Assembly (NCBI GenBank): GCA_017466455.1
Contig: JAFTUD010000001.1
Span: 104,892 to 168,891 of the forward strand
Direction of reading: 5' to 3'
DNA length: 64,000 nt
Source of the DNA: Clostridia bacterium
Lineage (GTDB): Bacteria; Bacillota_A; Clostridia; Oscillospirales; CAG-272
Shown: one piece after another, positions 15,269-24,496 of the stretch
How positions within the stretch are numbered: position 1 is the stretch's first letter
How the letters are laid out: each line of letters opens with the position of its first letter
Notes under the pieces: generated by a model
Databases searched by the model: none
Told to the model about the DNA's origin: nothing
What the model saw: the letters and a program-made list of their open reading frames with translations, nothing else
Translations under genes and position numbers: made by a program

Positions 15269-17080
15269 TTATACAAAATTAACCCCGTATTTCTCCACCC
15301 AAATATCAAGCTGAATAAGCCATGAAACGAGCTGTGCGTCACCCATTAGCTGACCGAACCAAGTGCCCCCGCGCTCAATCGCGCCAAAAAGAGCAGAGGT
15401 GTTCAGACACTCGCTAAGATACCCACCGCGCCCCAATCGCTCCTTAAGCATAGAAAGCACCGTTTCAAGATATTTCGGATTGTGCGTTTTTGGATAAGGG
15501 CTCTTTTTTCTCCAAAGAATTTCATCGGGTAAATAAGAGCGCATAGCATTTCGCAAAAGCGCTTTTTCAACCCCGCCCTCAAACTTTATCTCCCACGGAA
15601 CATTGAATACAAATTCAAAAATTCGGTGATCGGCAAAGGGCACGCGTATCTCAACACCGCTTGCCATGCTCATTCTGTCCTTTCTTTGCAAAAGTGAGGT
15701 CATAAAATAATTCACCGAAAGGTAAGAGCCAATGCGGGAAAGCCTCATGCTGTCATTATCGGACTCAAGCACAGGGCACTCCTTAAGTGAATTTTGATAA
15801 ATTTCGCACACATAGTCGTACCCCTTGTCTGATTTTGATGTGCTGTCCTTAAATAGCGAGGCTCTCATTCTCGGCTCGTGTATCCAAGGGAAAAAGCCCG
15901 AATATAGCATTTCGGGGCGGTAAAACCACGGATATCCGCCGAAAATCTCGTCCGAGCATTCACCGCTAAGCCCAACCGTGTGTCGCTTCTTTATCTCACG
16001 GCAAAAGTATAAAAGCGAGGAGTCAATGTCCGCTTGACCCACCAAATCACGATACAGGGTCGCATTTTCAAGCTCGCTTGCCAGCGCGCTTGTCGGAATT
16101 GTCAATACTGTGTGATTTGTCCCGATATACCTTGATGCAAGCAGTGCGAAGTCGTCATCGCATTGAGGCTGAAACGATGAGGAGCTAAATGCTTCCTTGT
16201 TGCCCTCATACTCAAAGGAATATGTGTCAAGCACACCCCCGTTTTTTCGATACTCCTCGCTTGCAACCGCGCTTACCACGCTTGAATCAAGTCCGCCTGA
16301 CAGTAGTGAGCATAGAGGCACATCACTCCGTGTTTGTCGCTTGATTGCATCGCTTACTAAAAATTCCGTCTTTTCAATGGCGTAATCTCTGTCCTTAAAA
16401 TACGGAATTGCCGTTATCTGCCAATATTTGCGCTTTTTCGCCCTTCCTCTCTCAACCGTGATACATTCCCCGCCCTTTAGCTCTGAAATATCACGAAAAA
16501 CGCTCTTTCCCGACACGAAATTAGGACCTAAATAGAGTATTTCCCAAAGCCCGAACTTGTCAACCTCGGGGCGCACCTTAGGGTGAGATAGCATAGCCTT
16601 GATTTCCGATGCGAAAATAAACTCACTCCCCTTGACGGAGTAATAAAAGGGCTTCACCCCAAAGCGGTCACGCGCGCAAAACAGCCTTTCTCCGTCCCAT
16701 ACAGCAAAGGCGAAAATTCCGTTTAAGTATTTTGCACAGTCCTCACCGTATAAAATGTAAGCATATAAAACTATTTCCGTGTCACATTTCGTAGATAGAA
16801 CGATACCGCTTTTCTCAATCTCGTGCCGTAGCTCGTCACAGTTGTAAATTTCACCGTTGTAAACGATAGTGTATTTCTTGTTGCCGTAGTAAGCGCTCAT
16901 AGGTTGCTTCCCGTTTTCGGGGTCCATAACCGATAGTCGGTTGTGCCCAAGACAGATACATTCCCCGTCAAAAATCCCACAGTCATCAGGACCGCGATGC
17001 ACCATCGTTTCGTTCATTCGTTTTACCGTTTCGTAAGATGCCTTGCTCTCAAAATCAAGAATTCCGCAAATTGAACACAT
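15269..17080 (-). CDS. asnB: Asparagine synthase (glutamine-hydrolysing)
   Basis: The enzyme makes asparagine from aspartate, ATP and glutamine. The start at 17080 is required by chemistry: the second residue must be the amidotransferase nucleophile cysteine, and this start gives MCSICGIL; AAGGAG precedes it. An open frame to 17281 adds 67 unrelated residues. The N-terminal class II glutaminase domain (1 to about 200) has HRGPDD, and the synthetase domain has the PP-loop SGGLDSSVVSAV near residue 250 and EIRVPFADHRI near 475. The length of 603 residues is normal. I looked for a T-box leader upstream and did not see one. Confidence 0.94.
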   Translation of the reverse strand: MCSICGILDFESKASYETVKRMNETMVHRGPDDCGIFDGECICLGHNRLSVMDPENGKQPMSAYYGNKKYTIVYNGEIYNCDELRHEIEKSGIVLSTKCDTEIVLYAYILYGEDCAKYLNGIFAFAVWDGERLFCARDRFGVKPFYYSVKGSEFIFASEIKAMLSHPKVRPEVDKFGLWEILYLGPNFVSGKSVFRDISELKGGECITVERGRAKKRKYWQITAIPYFKDRDYAIEKTEFLVSDAIKRQTRSDVPLCSLLSGGLDSSVVSAVASEEYRKNGGVLDTYSFEYEGNKEAFSSSSFQPQCDDDFALLASRYIGTNHTVLTIPTSALASELENATLYRDLVGQADIDSSLLYFCREIKKRHTVGLSGECSDEIFGGYPWFYRPEMLYSGFFPWIHEPRMRASLFKDSTSKSDKGYDYVCEIYQNSLKECPVLESDNDSMRLSRIGSYLSVNYFMTSLLQRKDRMSMASGVEIRVPFADHRIFEFVFNVPWEIKFEGGVEKALLRNAMRSYLPDEILWRKKSPYPKTHNPKYLETVLSMLKERLGRGGYLSECLNTSALFGAIERGGTWFGQLMGDAQLVSWLIQLDIWVEKYGVNFV

Positions 17081-17220
17081 AAAAAAGCTCCTTGATAAAT
17101 AAGTAAATTTAAGCCACACAGTGCTTCTTTTAGTATATGCAACAAATGAAAAAACGATACCCATATCACAAGGGATTGACAGTAGCCTACTTCTCTTGAA
17201 GGCAGAAGTGATGTTTTTAC

Positions 17221-17304
17221 GCATTTTTGGAAAAATGCACAAAAAATGAAGGGGGGATTTGTTTATTATACATATTGACAAATAATACCAATATATGTTA
17301 GAAT
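17221..17304 (+). promoter_or_regulatory. Promoter of the surface protein at 17361 with palindrome and G6 tract
   Basis: In order: an 18-bp palindrome GCATTTTT-GG-AAAAATGC (17221-17238), ACAAAAAATGAA, a G6 tract (17251-17256), 18 bp, then TTGACA (17275-17280), an 18-bp spacer and TAGAAT (17299-17304). The layout matches the promoters of the two giant surface genes. The rest of the 280-bp gap up to asnB holds no gene. Confidence 0.75.
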
Positions 17305-17321
17305 TAAAATGTAAAAATATT

Positions 17322-17341
17322 TAATGCTCACGAGAGCATTC
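17322..17341 (+). promoter_or_regulatory. Leader hairpin before the ribosome binding site
   Basis: AATGCTC-ACGA-GAGCATT forms a stem in the untranslated leader, ending about ten bases before the AAAGGAG site. The giant surface genes have a GC-rich hairpin in the same place. Confidence 0.55.
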
Positions 17342-17360
17342 TTATAAAGGAGAAAACAAA

Positions 17361-19394
17361 ATGAAAAAGAAACTTATAATGCTTGCCATTATGATGCTTG
17401 CAATTGCCTCAATGCTCGTGCTAAGCGCAAGCGCAAGAGAAAGGACCAGTATAAGCTATACTGATGCAAGCGGAGTAACGCACGATGTTCCGATTGTAAA
17501 ATATGATGACGATGTCGCTACCGTTGCCGGTGTTTTGGGAAATAACGCAACACAGCAGGGATATTTTGCTGACAACTCATCGTATGTTATCCTGAAGGCA
17601 AGCGACGGAAGCCTCACCGCTTACCCCACATGGTATATCATTGAGCCATCGGGAGAAAACAAGGATTATATAGCCATAAGCGAGGTTGAGTATGGCTATG
17701 TAAACTCAAAGTCTGGAAAAACCTATTCAAAGGGTGCAACTCTTTATGTTGAATTCCCCGAGGGAATGACTCACCTTCGTAACAATGGCGTTTGGGGAAG
17801 AGGAACACATTATGAAAATAATGTTACCGAAATCGTTATTCCAAAATCTGTGACAGTAGCCGCAGCTACCGCATTTCAAAACAACACTACTCTCAAAAGG
17901 GTTTACATAAGAGAGGGTAGTGCTATGACTCAAATAGAGGATTATGCCTTCGAGGGCTGCACATCACTTGAATATTTTCAGTTTGACAGCCTTACAAAGC
18001 TAACGCTTATAGACGGCTTTGCTGCCGATACTAAGCTTGCAGGAGATTTGGACCTTTCTAAAAATACAAAATTGAAAACCATCGGTAATAATGCTTTTAA
18101 AGATGCATTGATTGGCAAAATCACTCTTCCCGATTCTGTGGAGAGCATCGGTGCAAAAGCGTTTGCTGGACCGAATTTTTACTTTGCAAGCCCATATTTG
18201 CCAAAAAAACTCACAACGGTTGGAAATGAATTTATTTGTAGCACTAAAAACCTCAATTCGCTTCTCATTTTCCCCGAGGGCGTTACAGCTATAAATGATG
18301 AGGGCTTCTCGGGCTGTTATCCCGCCGATTCAAGCCAAACCTTCACCCTTGTGTTCTTGGGCAAAATGACAAAGGTATGGATTGATGGACATACATATCT
18401 TAACTGGGGATCACAAACAACAGTTTATTTTGCACAAAATAGCCTTAGCGATGTTATAGGAAAGGTTTATTCCTATACCGACAAGGCAACAGGAGCTCTT
18501 GGTAGTGTTGCTGTTGACCAAACCTCGACAGGAACTCTTGACCTTGATATCGCATCACAATCTCCGCAAAGCACATCACAGGTGGGTGCTAACTTTATAA
18601 GACTTGTTTTCTGCGCAGGCAACGGAAAGGTTGAAACCTCTCACATTCTCACAAATGATGGAAGAGCAATAACCGAGGACCGTGGCGACTTCGTAATGGA
18701 CGGACACACTCATATCAATCCCGATTATGTAGATTGCACAGGCGAGCTTTGTATAGTTTGTGATGAAATGAATTACGCTCCACATATAGGCAATACCTAT
18801 GTAACAATAGCATATCCCGACGGCTTCGCTAAAAACGGATACGAAATGCACCTTTGCGATGTGTGTGATGCGGAGTATAAGAGCGATGTAACAAGGCTTC
18901 CAATCTTTGAGGCAAAGGCGGAAAACGGCTACTCCACAAATACAGACGGCACAGGAATTGCCTTCGGCGGATATACAATAAACCTAACCGCACTTGAAAA
19001 TTATAACACCGCAAACCCCGAAAAGAAGCTAACCTTCGGACTCCTTATCGCAAACCCAATCTACATCGGTGAAAGCTATATGACAAATGGCGCAGTAAAC
19101 GCATCAAAGGCGTTTTTGCAGGTAGACCTTACCGATACCGAGTATTCAAACATCTCTATTATGATAAACGGCTTCGTTGGCGATAGCGCAAGTATTTCTC
19201 TTGTAATTTCACTCTATGCCTATACCGATAAGGGAAGCGTGGAATTTATCCAAAGCGAGCATACCGCATGCGCCGACTCAGTAGTGGAAAAGACCGATGC
19301 CTCACTCTACACAGTGACAATTACCTCGGTTAAAAACGCAGTAGGCGTTGCAAGCCTTGACGCACTCCCCGAAAACAAAAGGGAAGATGAATAA
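17361..19394 (+). CDS. Secreted BspA-like leucine-rich-repeat surface protein (677 aa)
   Basis: The signal peptide covers residues 1 to about 25 (ending LSASA). Residues about 120-350 hold BspA/LRR_5 repeats with typical phrases such as IEDYAFEGCTSLEYFQF, KITLPDSVESIGAKAFAG and VTAINDEGFSGC. A spacer with CDVCD near residue 495 follows, then the shared C-terminal module from about 515 (here with an FEAKAENGYS opening, GLLIANP and VEFIQS) to the acidic end. It is the most divergent copy of the module in the window. An AAAGGAGAAAA site precedes the ATG. No sortase motif or anchor is visible. An adhesin-like role is inferred from the repeats only. Its promoter belongs to the G-tract type. Confidence 0.87.
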   Translation: MKKKLIMLAIMMLAIASMLVLSASARERTSISYTDASGVTHDVPIVKYDDDVATVAGVLGNNATQQGYFADNSSYVILKASDGSLTAYPTWYIIEPSGENKDYIAISEVEYGYVNSKSGKTYSKGATLYVEFPEGMTHLRNNGVWGRGTHYENNVTEIVIPKSVTVAAATAFQNNTTLKRVYIREGSAMTQIEDYAFEGCTSLEYFQFDSLTKLTLIDGFAADTKLAGDLDLSKNTKLKTIGNNAFKDALIGKITLPDSVESIGAKAFAGPNFYFASPYLPKKLTTVGNEFICSTKNLNSLLIFPEGVTAINDEGFSGCYPADSSQTFTLVFLGKMTKVWIDGHTYLNWGSQTTVYFAQNSLSDVIGKVYSYTDKATGALGSVAVDQTSTGTLDLDIASQSPQSTSQVGANFIRLVFCAGNGKVETSHILTNDGRAITEDRGDFVMDGHTHINPDYVDCTGELCIVCDEMNYAPHIGNTYVTIAYPDGFAKNGYEMHLCDVCDAEYKSDVTRLPIFEAKAENGYSTNTDGTGIAFGGYTINLTALENYNTANPEKKLTFGLLIANPIYIGESYMTNGAVNASKAFLQVDLTDTEYSNISIMINGFVGDSASISLVISLYAYTDKGSVEFIQSEHTACADSVVEKTDASLYTVTITSVKNAVGVASLDALPENKREDE

Positions 19395-19411
19395 TCCAAC
19401 ACTACAAAATG

Positions 19412-19446
19412 AAAATCACCACTTCACAACGAGTGGTGATTTTTGT
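19412..19446. terminator. Bidirectional terminator
   Basis: AAAATCACCACT pairs with AGTGGTGATTTT between the surface protein and radA, which converge here. Confidence 0.85.
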
Positions 19447-20811
19447 TTAGTTATTCTTAAATAATGACAAAGCATCATAAACGCTTCTTATATCAATTAT
19501 AGATACATCATGCGGTATTTTGAGCTTTTTTCTATCGCTCTTTTGCGGAATTGCAATAGTAGTAAAGCCAAGACGGTAGCTCTCGCTAATCCTCTTTTGA
19601 AGCTCGGAAATCGTACGGCACTCGCCCGCCAAGCCAAGCTCACCCATTGCAATCACATTTTGTGGCACAGGTATGTCCTTAATGCTTGAAATAAGCGCAA
19701 GCGAGAGCGCAAGGTCAATGCTCGGCTCATCAAGCTTAAGACCGCCGACAACATTTAGATAAATGTCGCATTGAGAGAATTTAAGTCCAAGTCGCTTTTC
19801 CAAAATCGCAATAATAAGACACGCCCTGTTGTAGTCAAGACCGTTTGCGGTCCTTCTCGGCTGTTGGAATGATGTCGGAGTAACAAGCGCTTGAATTTCC
19901 GCAATAATAGGACGCGTACCTTCCATAATGCACACAGCACAGCTTCCGCTAACACCCTCGGGGCGACCCGAAAGTAGCATTTCCGACGGATTTTGCACCT
20001 CATAAAGCCCCTTGTCAGTCATTTCAAATACGCCAATCTCATTTGTTGAGCCGTATCTGTTTTTAATAGCCCTTATAATACGGTATGACTGCATGCGCTC
20101 ACCCTCAAAGTAAAGCACTGCATCAACCATATGCTCAAGCACCTTAGGTCCTGCGATAATTCCGTCCTTGTTCACATGCCCGACAAGCACTATTGAAATT
20201 CCTTGACTCTTAGCCTTCGCAATGAACTTAACCGCACATTCCTTGACCTGATTTACACTGCCAGGAATAGATGCGCACGAGGGGTCAAACATTGTTTGAA
20301 TAGAGTCAATTATCATCACCTCGGGCTTGATTTTATCCGCTTGAGCGATTATATTGTCAACATTCGTTTCCGTCATTACATATGTTTCCGAGCCCGATAG
20401 CTCAAGCCTCTCGGAGCGAAGCTTTAGCTGACCCTTTGACTCCTCTCCCGAAACATATAAAATCCTTGATGATATCTGTGAGCATATTTGCATAAGCAAA
20501 GTAGACTTACCAATTCCGGGCTCACCAGCCAAAAGCACGACCGACCCGCTTACAATTCCACCGCCAAGCACCCTGTCAAGCTCCGAAATCCCCGTTGATG
20601 TGCGAATATATTCGGGCATTTCCATATCGTCAAAGCGCACCGCATCAGCCGAGTCCGAAATGATGGAGCTGCGCTTCATCTTCACCTCGGGAGTCTGCGT
20701 ATATGTTTCCTCAACAAAGGTATTCCAGCTCTTGCAGTTAGGGCAACAGCCAAGCCACTTAGGAGCTTGATAATCACATTCCGTGCATACATAAACAGTC
20801 TTGCTTTTCAT
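19447..20811 (-). CDS. radA: DNA repair protein RadA
   Basis: RadA is a RecA-like ATPase that helps branch migration during recombinational repair. This 454-residue copy is complete. The N-terminal four-cysteine zinc finger is CTEC-x-CPNC (residues 9-27), the Walker A motif GEPGIGKST lies near 94, the RadA-specific KNRYGSTNEIG motif near 251, and a Lon-protease-like C-terminal domain spans about 330-450. A GAGGAAG site precedes the ATG. It is the last gene of the minus-strand holB-to-radA cluster but has its own promoter. Confidence 0.96.
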   Translation of the reverse strand: MKSKTVYVCTECDYQAPKWLGCCPNCKSWNTFVEETYTQTPEVKMKRSSIISDSADAVRFDDMEMPEYIRTSTGISELDRVLGGGIVSGSVVLLAGEPGIGKSTLLMQICSQISSRILYVSGEESKGQLKLRSERLELSGSETYVMTETNVDNIIAQADKIKPEVMIIDSIQTMFDPSCASIPGSVNQVKECAVKFIAKAKSQGISIVLVGHVNKDGIIAGPKVLEHMVDAVLYFEGERMQSYRIIRAIKNRYGSTNEIGVFEMTDKGLYEVQNPSEMLLSGRPEGVSGSCAVCIMEGTRPIIAEIQALVTPTSFQQPRRTANGLDYNRACLIIAILEKRLGLKFSQCDIYLNVVGGLKLDEPSIDLALSLALISSIKDIPVPQNVIAMGELGLAGECRTISELQKRISESYRLGFTTIAIPQKSDRKKLKIPHDVSIIDIRSVYDALSLFKNN

Positions 20812-20889
20812 TTTTAGCTTCCTCTCGTTTTTATTTTCACGATTTTTATGCTTAACGCCAAGTCATAATCGACTCCGTGCTACAAGCTT

Positions 20890-20918
20890 ATCTTATCATA
20901 TAAAAGTAAATTTGTCAA
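20890..20918 (-). promoter_or_regulatory. Promoter of radA
   Basis: On the minus strand, TTGACA (20918-20913), a 17-bp spacer and TAAGAT (20895-20890) lie about 80 bp before radA. Confidence 0.7.
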
Positions 20919-20952
20919 ATTCAAATGGCATAAAATTACGACACTATACCGC

Positions 20953-21684
20953 CTAAACCGTCTGTATAACGGAAGAAAAGAGAATAAGCGACAGCTTTAG
21001 CCGATATTTTTCGTTCTTAAGATTTGCAAGCTCGCCCTCATTCGACAAAAATCCGCACTCCACAAGCACCGACACACACTCAAGCGAGGATAAAACAAAA
21101 ATATCGCTTGTAGCCCGCTTTATCTGCCTTTTGTTGCTCGGCTGAAGATAAGTGCGAGCAGAGCCTTGTATCACCCGCGCAAGAAGCTCGCTCTTAGCAT
21201 TGTTAGGAGAAAAATACACCTGCGTGCCACTGTACTGCGCGCTTGAAAAATTATTCATATGTATGGAAACAAAGACCGCATTTTCATACTCATTTGCAAT
21301 CCTTACACGGTTTTTAAGGTCATAAAGCTTCTTCTTGCCTGTGTAATTTTCCAAGTCATCATATCTGTCATACAAAAGCGTGTCATCATCACGAGTCATA
21401 ACACACTCGTTCCCGTTAAGGGAGCATAGCGCGTAAAGCAGAGTCGCAATTTTCAAATTCAAGTCCTTTTCAAGCGTGCCGTCATGCGCCACCGCCCCTG
21501 CGTCCTCTCCCCCGTGCCCTGCGTCAATTACAATAACAGTAGGAGTCGCCCCTTCTAAAATAGCGGTAGATGTATCTCTGATTGAATAGCTAAGAAGGGA
21601 AGCGGACAATACCGTCACACCGATAATAAGAGAGAAGCAAAGCGTAAATTTTAAAATATAATTAAATGCCGTAGAGCGTTTCAA
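20953..21684 (-). CDS. cwlD: N-acetylmuramoyl-L-alanine amidase, CwlD-like
   Basis: The Amidase_3 enzyme cleaves the bond between muramic acid and L-alanine; in spore formers CwlD acts in making the muramic-delta-lactam of spore cortex. Zinc-site motifs are visible: IDAGHGGEDAG (about 53), SIHMNNF (about 139) and a final VLVECGFLSN (about 205). One hydrophobic N-terminal helix (about 8-30) should anchor it outside the membrane. I chose a TTG start at 21684 because GAGGTG lies six to seven bases upstream; a GTG at 21693 would sit inside that site. The length of 243 residues fits CwlD. It follows tatD by 47 bp and is probably co-transcribed with it. Confidence 0.85.
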   Translation of the reverse strand: MKRSTAFNYILKFTLCFSLIIGVTVLSASLLSYSIRDTSTAILEGATPTVIVIDAGHGGEDAGAVAHDGTLEKDLNLKIATLLYALCSLNGNECVMTRDDDTLLYDRYDDLENYTGKKKLYDLKNRVRIANEYENAVFVSIHMNNFSSAQYSGTQVYFSPNNAKSELLARVIQGSARTYLQPSNKRQIKRATSDIFVLSSLECVSVLVECGFLSNEGELANLKNEKYRLKLSLILFSSVIQTV

Positions 21685-21731
21685 AAAAATCACCTCAAAA
21701 CAGTATATGAGGTGATAATTTGTAAAATGCC

Positions 21732-22511
21732 TTAAACAGTAATTCTATATACCCGCATAGCATTTTCAAGCGTAATGCGAGCCATTTCCTCAAACGAAAC
21801 GCCCTTAAGCTCGGCAACCCTTTCACAGGTGAACCGTACATATTTCGGGTGGTTCATCTCTCCCCTGTGTGGCACGGGAGATAGATAAGGGGAGTCCGTT
21901 TCAATCAAAAGCCTGTCAATAGGCACACTCTCACACGCCTCAACCACACGCCTTGCATTCTTATAGGTCACAACACCCGAAAACGAAATGTACCAGCCAA
22001 GGCGAATTAGCTCCTTCGCCATCTCAGCCGAGCCGGAGAAGCAGTGAAAAATCCCCTTAACCTCGGGAAAGGCGCGAATAATATCCATACAGTCCCCGTG
22101 TGCATCTCTGTCGTGAATAATCACAGGAATATCAAGCTCACGGGCAAGCTCCATTTGCGCTACAAAAAAGCGTCTTTGCTTTTCAAAATCCGAGTCCTCA
22201 TAGTGATAGTCAAGACCGATTTCGCCAAGCGCAACCACCTTCTTATGCGCCAAAAGCGCGCGAAGAGGCTCTATTATCTCAACCTCGTTCTCATAAAATC
22301 TTGTATCATACGGATGGACACCGCACGAGGCGTAAATTTGCTCGAATTTCTCCGAAAGAGCGACACTTGCCACCGAATTTTCAAGATTTGTACCAATGTT
22401 TACAATAAAGGAAACACCGTTTTCAAGCTGATGCTTGATGTATTCATCTGTGTCGCCAAATCCGTTTTTCACCCAGCTGTCATCACAGTGAGCGTGTGTA
22501 TCAAATAGCAT
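21732..22511 (-). CDS. TatD-family metal-dependent hydrolase/DNase
   Basis: This 259-residue TIM-barrel hydrolase has the family pattern: DTHAHCDD at the start, GEIGLDYHYE near residue 92, IIHDRDAH near 128, FHCFSGSAEMAK near 154 and ETDSPYLSP near 203. It is the YabD homologue by position downstream of metG, as in Bacillus. The family is described as 3'-5' exonuclease or general DNase, and the cellular role in Firmicutes is unclear. A GGGAGAT site precedes the start. Confidence 0.93.
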   Translation of the reverse strand: MLFDTHAHCDDSWVKNGFGDTDEYIKHQLENGVSFIVNIGTNLENSVASVALSEKFEQIYASCGVHPYDTRFYENEVEIIEPLRALLAHKKVVALGEIGLDYHYEDSDFEKQRRFFVAQMELARELDIPVIIHDRDAHGDCMDIIRAFPEVKGIFHCFSGSAEMAKELIRLGWYISFSGVVTYKNARRVVEACESVPIDRLLIETDSPYLSPVPHRGEMNHPKYVRFTCERVAELKGVSFEEMARITLENAMRVYRITV

Positions 22512-22526
22512 AAATTAAAATCTCCC

Positions 22527-22557
22527 AAAAGGGGCTCGCAAAAGCCGAGCCCCAAAA
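22527..22557 (-). terminator. metG terminator
   Basis: GGGGCTCG pairs with CGAGCCCC and is followed on the minus strand by T4. It lies between metG and tatD, so tatD must be read by leakage or from a promoter I did not identify. Confidence 0.75.
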
Positions 22558-22563
22558 TTCAAG

Positions 22564-24486
22564 TTAGCTGATTCTTTGTCCGTTAGGTGTTTCGCTATCA
22601 AGGAATACAACCCTTACCGTGTCACCGCTTGATGCAAGAATCATACCCTGTGACTCCACACCGCAAAGCTTTGCAGGCGCAAGGTTCGCAACAACAATTA
22701 CCTTCTTGCCAACAAGGTCATCGGGCTTGTAATACGGTGCAATTCCCGATACAACCTGACGCTTTTCATATCCAAGGTCAAGCTGGAGCTTTAGTAGCTT
22801 CTTCGCCTTAGGCACACTCTCGCAAGCGATTATTTGAGCAGTGCGAAGCTCAATCTCAGCAAATTTGTCAATACCGATAATCGCACAGCCCTCGGGCTTT
22901 TCGGGAGCCTTTTCAGCCTCCTGCTCCTTTTCAAGCGCCTCAAAGAATGCTTTTTCATCAATTCTTTGGAATAGGTTAGTGGCATCGTCAGCAACCCTTA
23001 CACCGTGAGAGAGCAAGCCAAAGGAAATGTCCTCAAAGCTCGTCTTGTCCGTGTTGATTTGTCTGAATATTTCCTTACAGGTTGAAGGGATGATAGGCGA
23101 GAGCATAATAGCCCCAATTCTGATAGCCTCAAGCAGATTGTAAATTACCGTTCCAAGGCGTGGCAACTCGCTCTCGTTCTTTGCAAGCACCCAAGGAGTT
23201 GTTTCATCAATATACTTGTTTGTTCTGCTAAGCATATCAAAAATATCCGATACCGCATCGGCAATCCTGTACTCGTCCATATGCTCGCACATTTTTGTAA
23301 ATGCTTCCGCACACTTAGCCTTCAAATCACGGTCAAGCTCCGTTTCCTCGGCAGGGGCGGGAATTACACCGCCAAAATACTTCTTAGCCATTGAAACCGT
23401 ACGGCTGACAAGGTTACCAAGGTTGTTTGCAAGGTCCATATTGTATCTTGTAATCACACTCTCATAGGTAATGCTTCCGTCAGTTCCGTAAGGCATTTCG
23501 GAAAGAGCATAGTACCTTACACCGTCAACGCCAAATCTCTTTGCAAGGTCATCAGCATAAACAACATTGCCTCTTGACTTGGACATCTTGTCCTTGCCGA
23601 ACATAAACCAAGGATGTGCAAAAATCCTCTTGGGAAGCGGAAGGTCAAGCGCCATAAGAATAATAGGCCAGTAAATCATATGGAAGCGCACAATATCCTT
23701 ACCGATAATATGCACATCAACAGGCCAATATTTTTGGAATAGCTCGGGCTGTACCTCGTTTGCGGGGTCATAGCCAAGACCTGTTATATAGTTAGTAAGC
23801 GCGTCAAGCCATACATAGGTTACATGCTTCGGGTCAAACTCAACGGGAATACCCCAGCTAAACGAGGTTCTTGAAACGCAAAGGTCCTGAAGACCGGGCT
23901 TTAGGAAGTTGTTTACCATCTCGTTCTTTCGGCTCTCGGGCTGAATGAAGTCGGGATTTTCCTCAATATGCTTCATAAGCCTGTCAGCATAGCTGCTCAT
24001 CTTAAAGAAGTAAGCCTCCTCCTCTGCGTGAGTAACCTCTCGTCCGCAGTCAGGGCATTTTCCGTCAACAAGCTGTGTTTCGGTAAAGAAGGATTCGCAG
24101 GGAGTGCAGTAAAGTCCCTTGTAAGAGCCCTTGTAAATGTCACCCTTGTCATAAAGCTTCTTGAAAATATTCTTAACAGCTCTTTTGTGATAGTCATCAG
24201 TCGTACGGATAAAGTGGTCGTGAGTTGAGCCCATAAGTCCCCAAATATCCTTAATCACACCCGACATCTTGTCAACATATGCCTGTGGCTCAAGTCCTGC
24301 TTCCTTGGCAAGGTTTTGAATTTTTTGACCGTGCTCGTCAGTTCCGGTCATAAAGCGCACATCATATCCGCGAAGTCGCTTGTATCTTGCATATGCGTCC
24401 GCCATAATAATTTCATAGGTGTTACCAAAGTGTGGCTTTGCCGATGCGTACGCAATGGCTGTTGTCATGTAAAACTTTTCTTTCAT
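22564..24486 (-). CDS. metG: Methionyl-tRNA synthetase
   Basis: The enzyme charges tRNA-Met with methionine. This 640-residue copy has the class I signatures: an HFGN form of the HIGH motif near residue 20, a CxxC zinc knuckle pair (CTPC and CPDC, about 127-145), and KMSKS in FGKDKMSKSRGN near 297. The C-terminal 110 residues form the EMAP-type tRNA-binding dimerisation domain (FAEIELRTAQI onwards), a known fusion in this enzyme. A TAAGGAGTC site precedes the ATG. It lies 10 bp from nagA and is probably co-transcribed with it. Confidence 0.97.
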   Translation of the reverse strand: MKEKFYMTTAIAYASAKPHFGNTYEIIMADAYARYKRLRGYDVRFMTGTDEHGQKIQNLAKEAGLEPQAYVDKMSGVIKDIWGLMGSTHDHFIRTTDDYHKRAVKNIFKKLYDKGDIYKGSYKGLYCTPCESFFTETQLVDGKCPDCGREVTHAEEEAYFFKMSSYADRLMKHIEENPDFIQPESRKNEMVNNFLKPGLQDLCVSRTSFSWGIPVEFDPKHVTYVWLDALTNYITGLGYDPANEVQPELFQKYWPVDVHIIGKDIVRFHMIYWPIILMALDLPLPKRIFAHPWFMFGKDKMSKSRGNVVYADDLAKRFGVDGVRYYALSEMPYGTDGSITYESVITRYNMDLANNLGNLVSRTVSMAKKYFGGVIPAPAEETELDRDLKAKCAEAFTKMCEHMDEYRIADAVSDIFDMLSRTNKYIDETTPWVLAKNESELPRLGTVIYNLLEAIRIGAIMLSPIIPSTCKEIFRQINTDKTSFEDISFGLLSHGVRVADDATNLFQRIDEKAFFEALEKEQEAEKAPEKPEGCAIIGIDKFAEIELRTAQIIACESVPKAKKLLKLQLDLGYEKRQVVSGIAPYYKPDDLVGKKVIVVANLAPAKLCGVESQGMILASSGDTVRVVFLDSETPNGQRIS

Positions 24487-24496
24487 ATCTGACTCC

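Noticed and set aside
17081..17281. N-terminal extension of asnB to 670 residues
   Set aside because: The amidotransferase needs cysteine at position 2, which only the start at 17080 gives, and that start has an AAGGAG site. The extension overlaps promoter DNA of the divergent gene.
17081..17360. T-box or other riboswitch upstream of asnB
   Set aside because: No T-box sequence (AGGGTGG-like core) or antiterminator could be found on the minus strand. Only the surface gene's promoter elements and a weak ACTTCT/AGAAGT repeat are visible.
21685..21693. GTG start for cwlD at 21693
   Set aside because: This codon is part of the GAGGTG ribosome binding site. TTG at 21684 has correct spacing from it.
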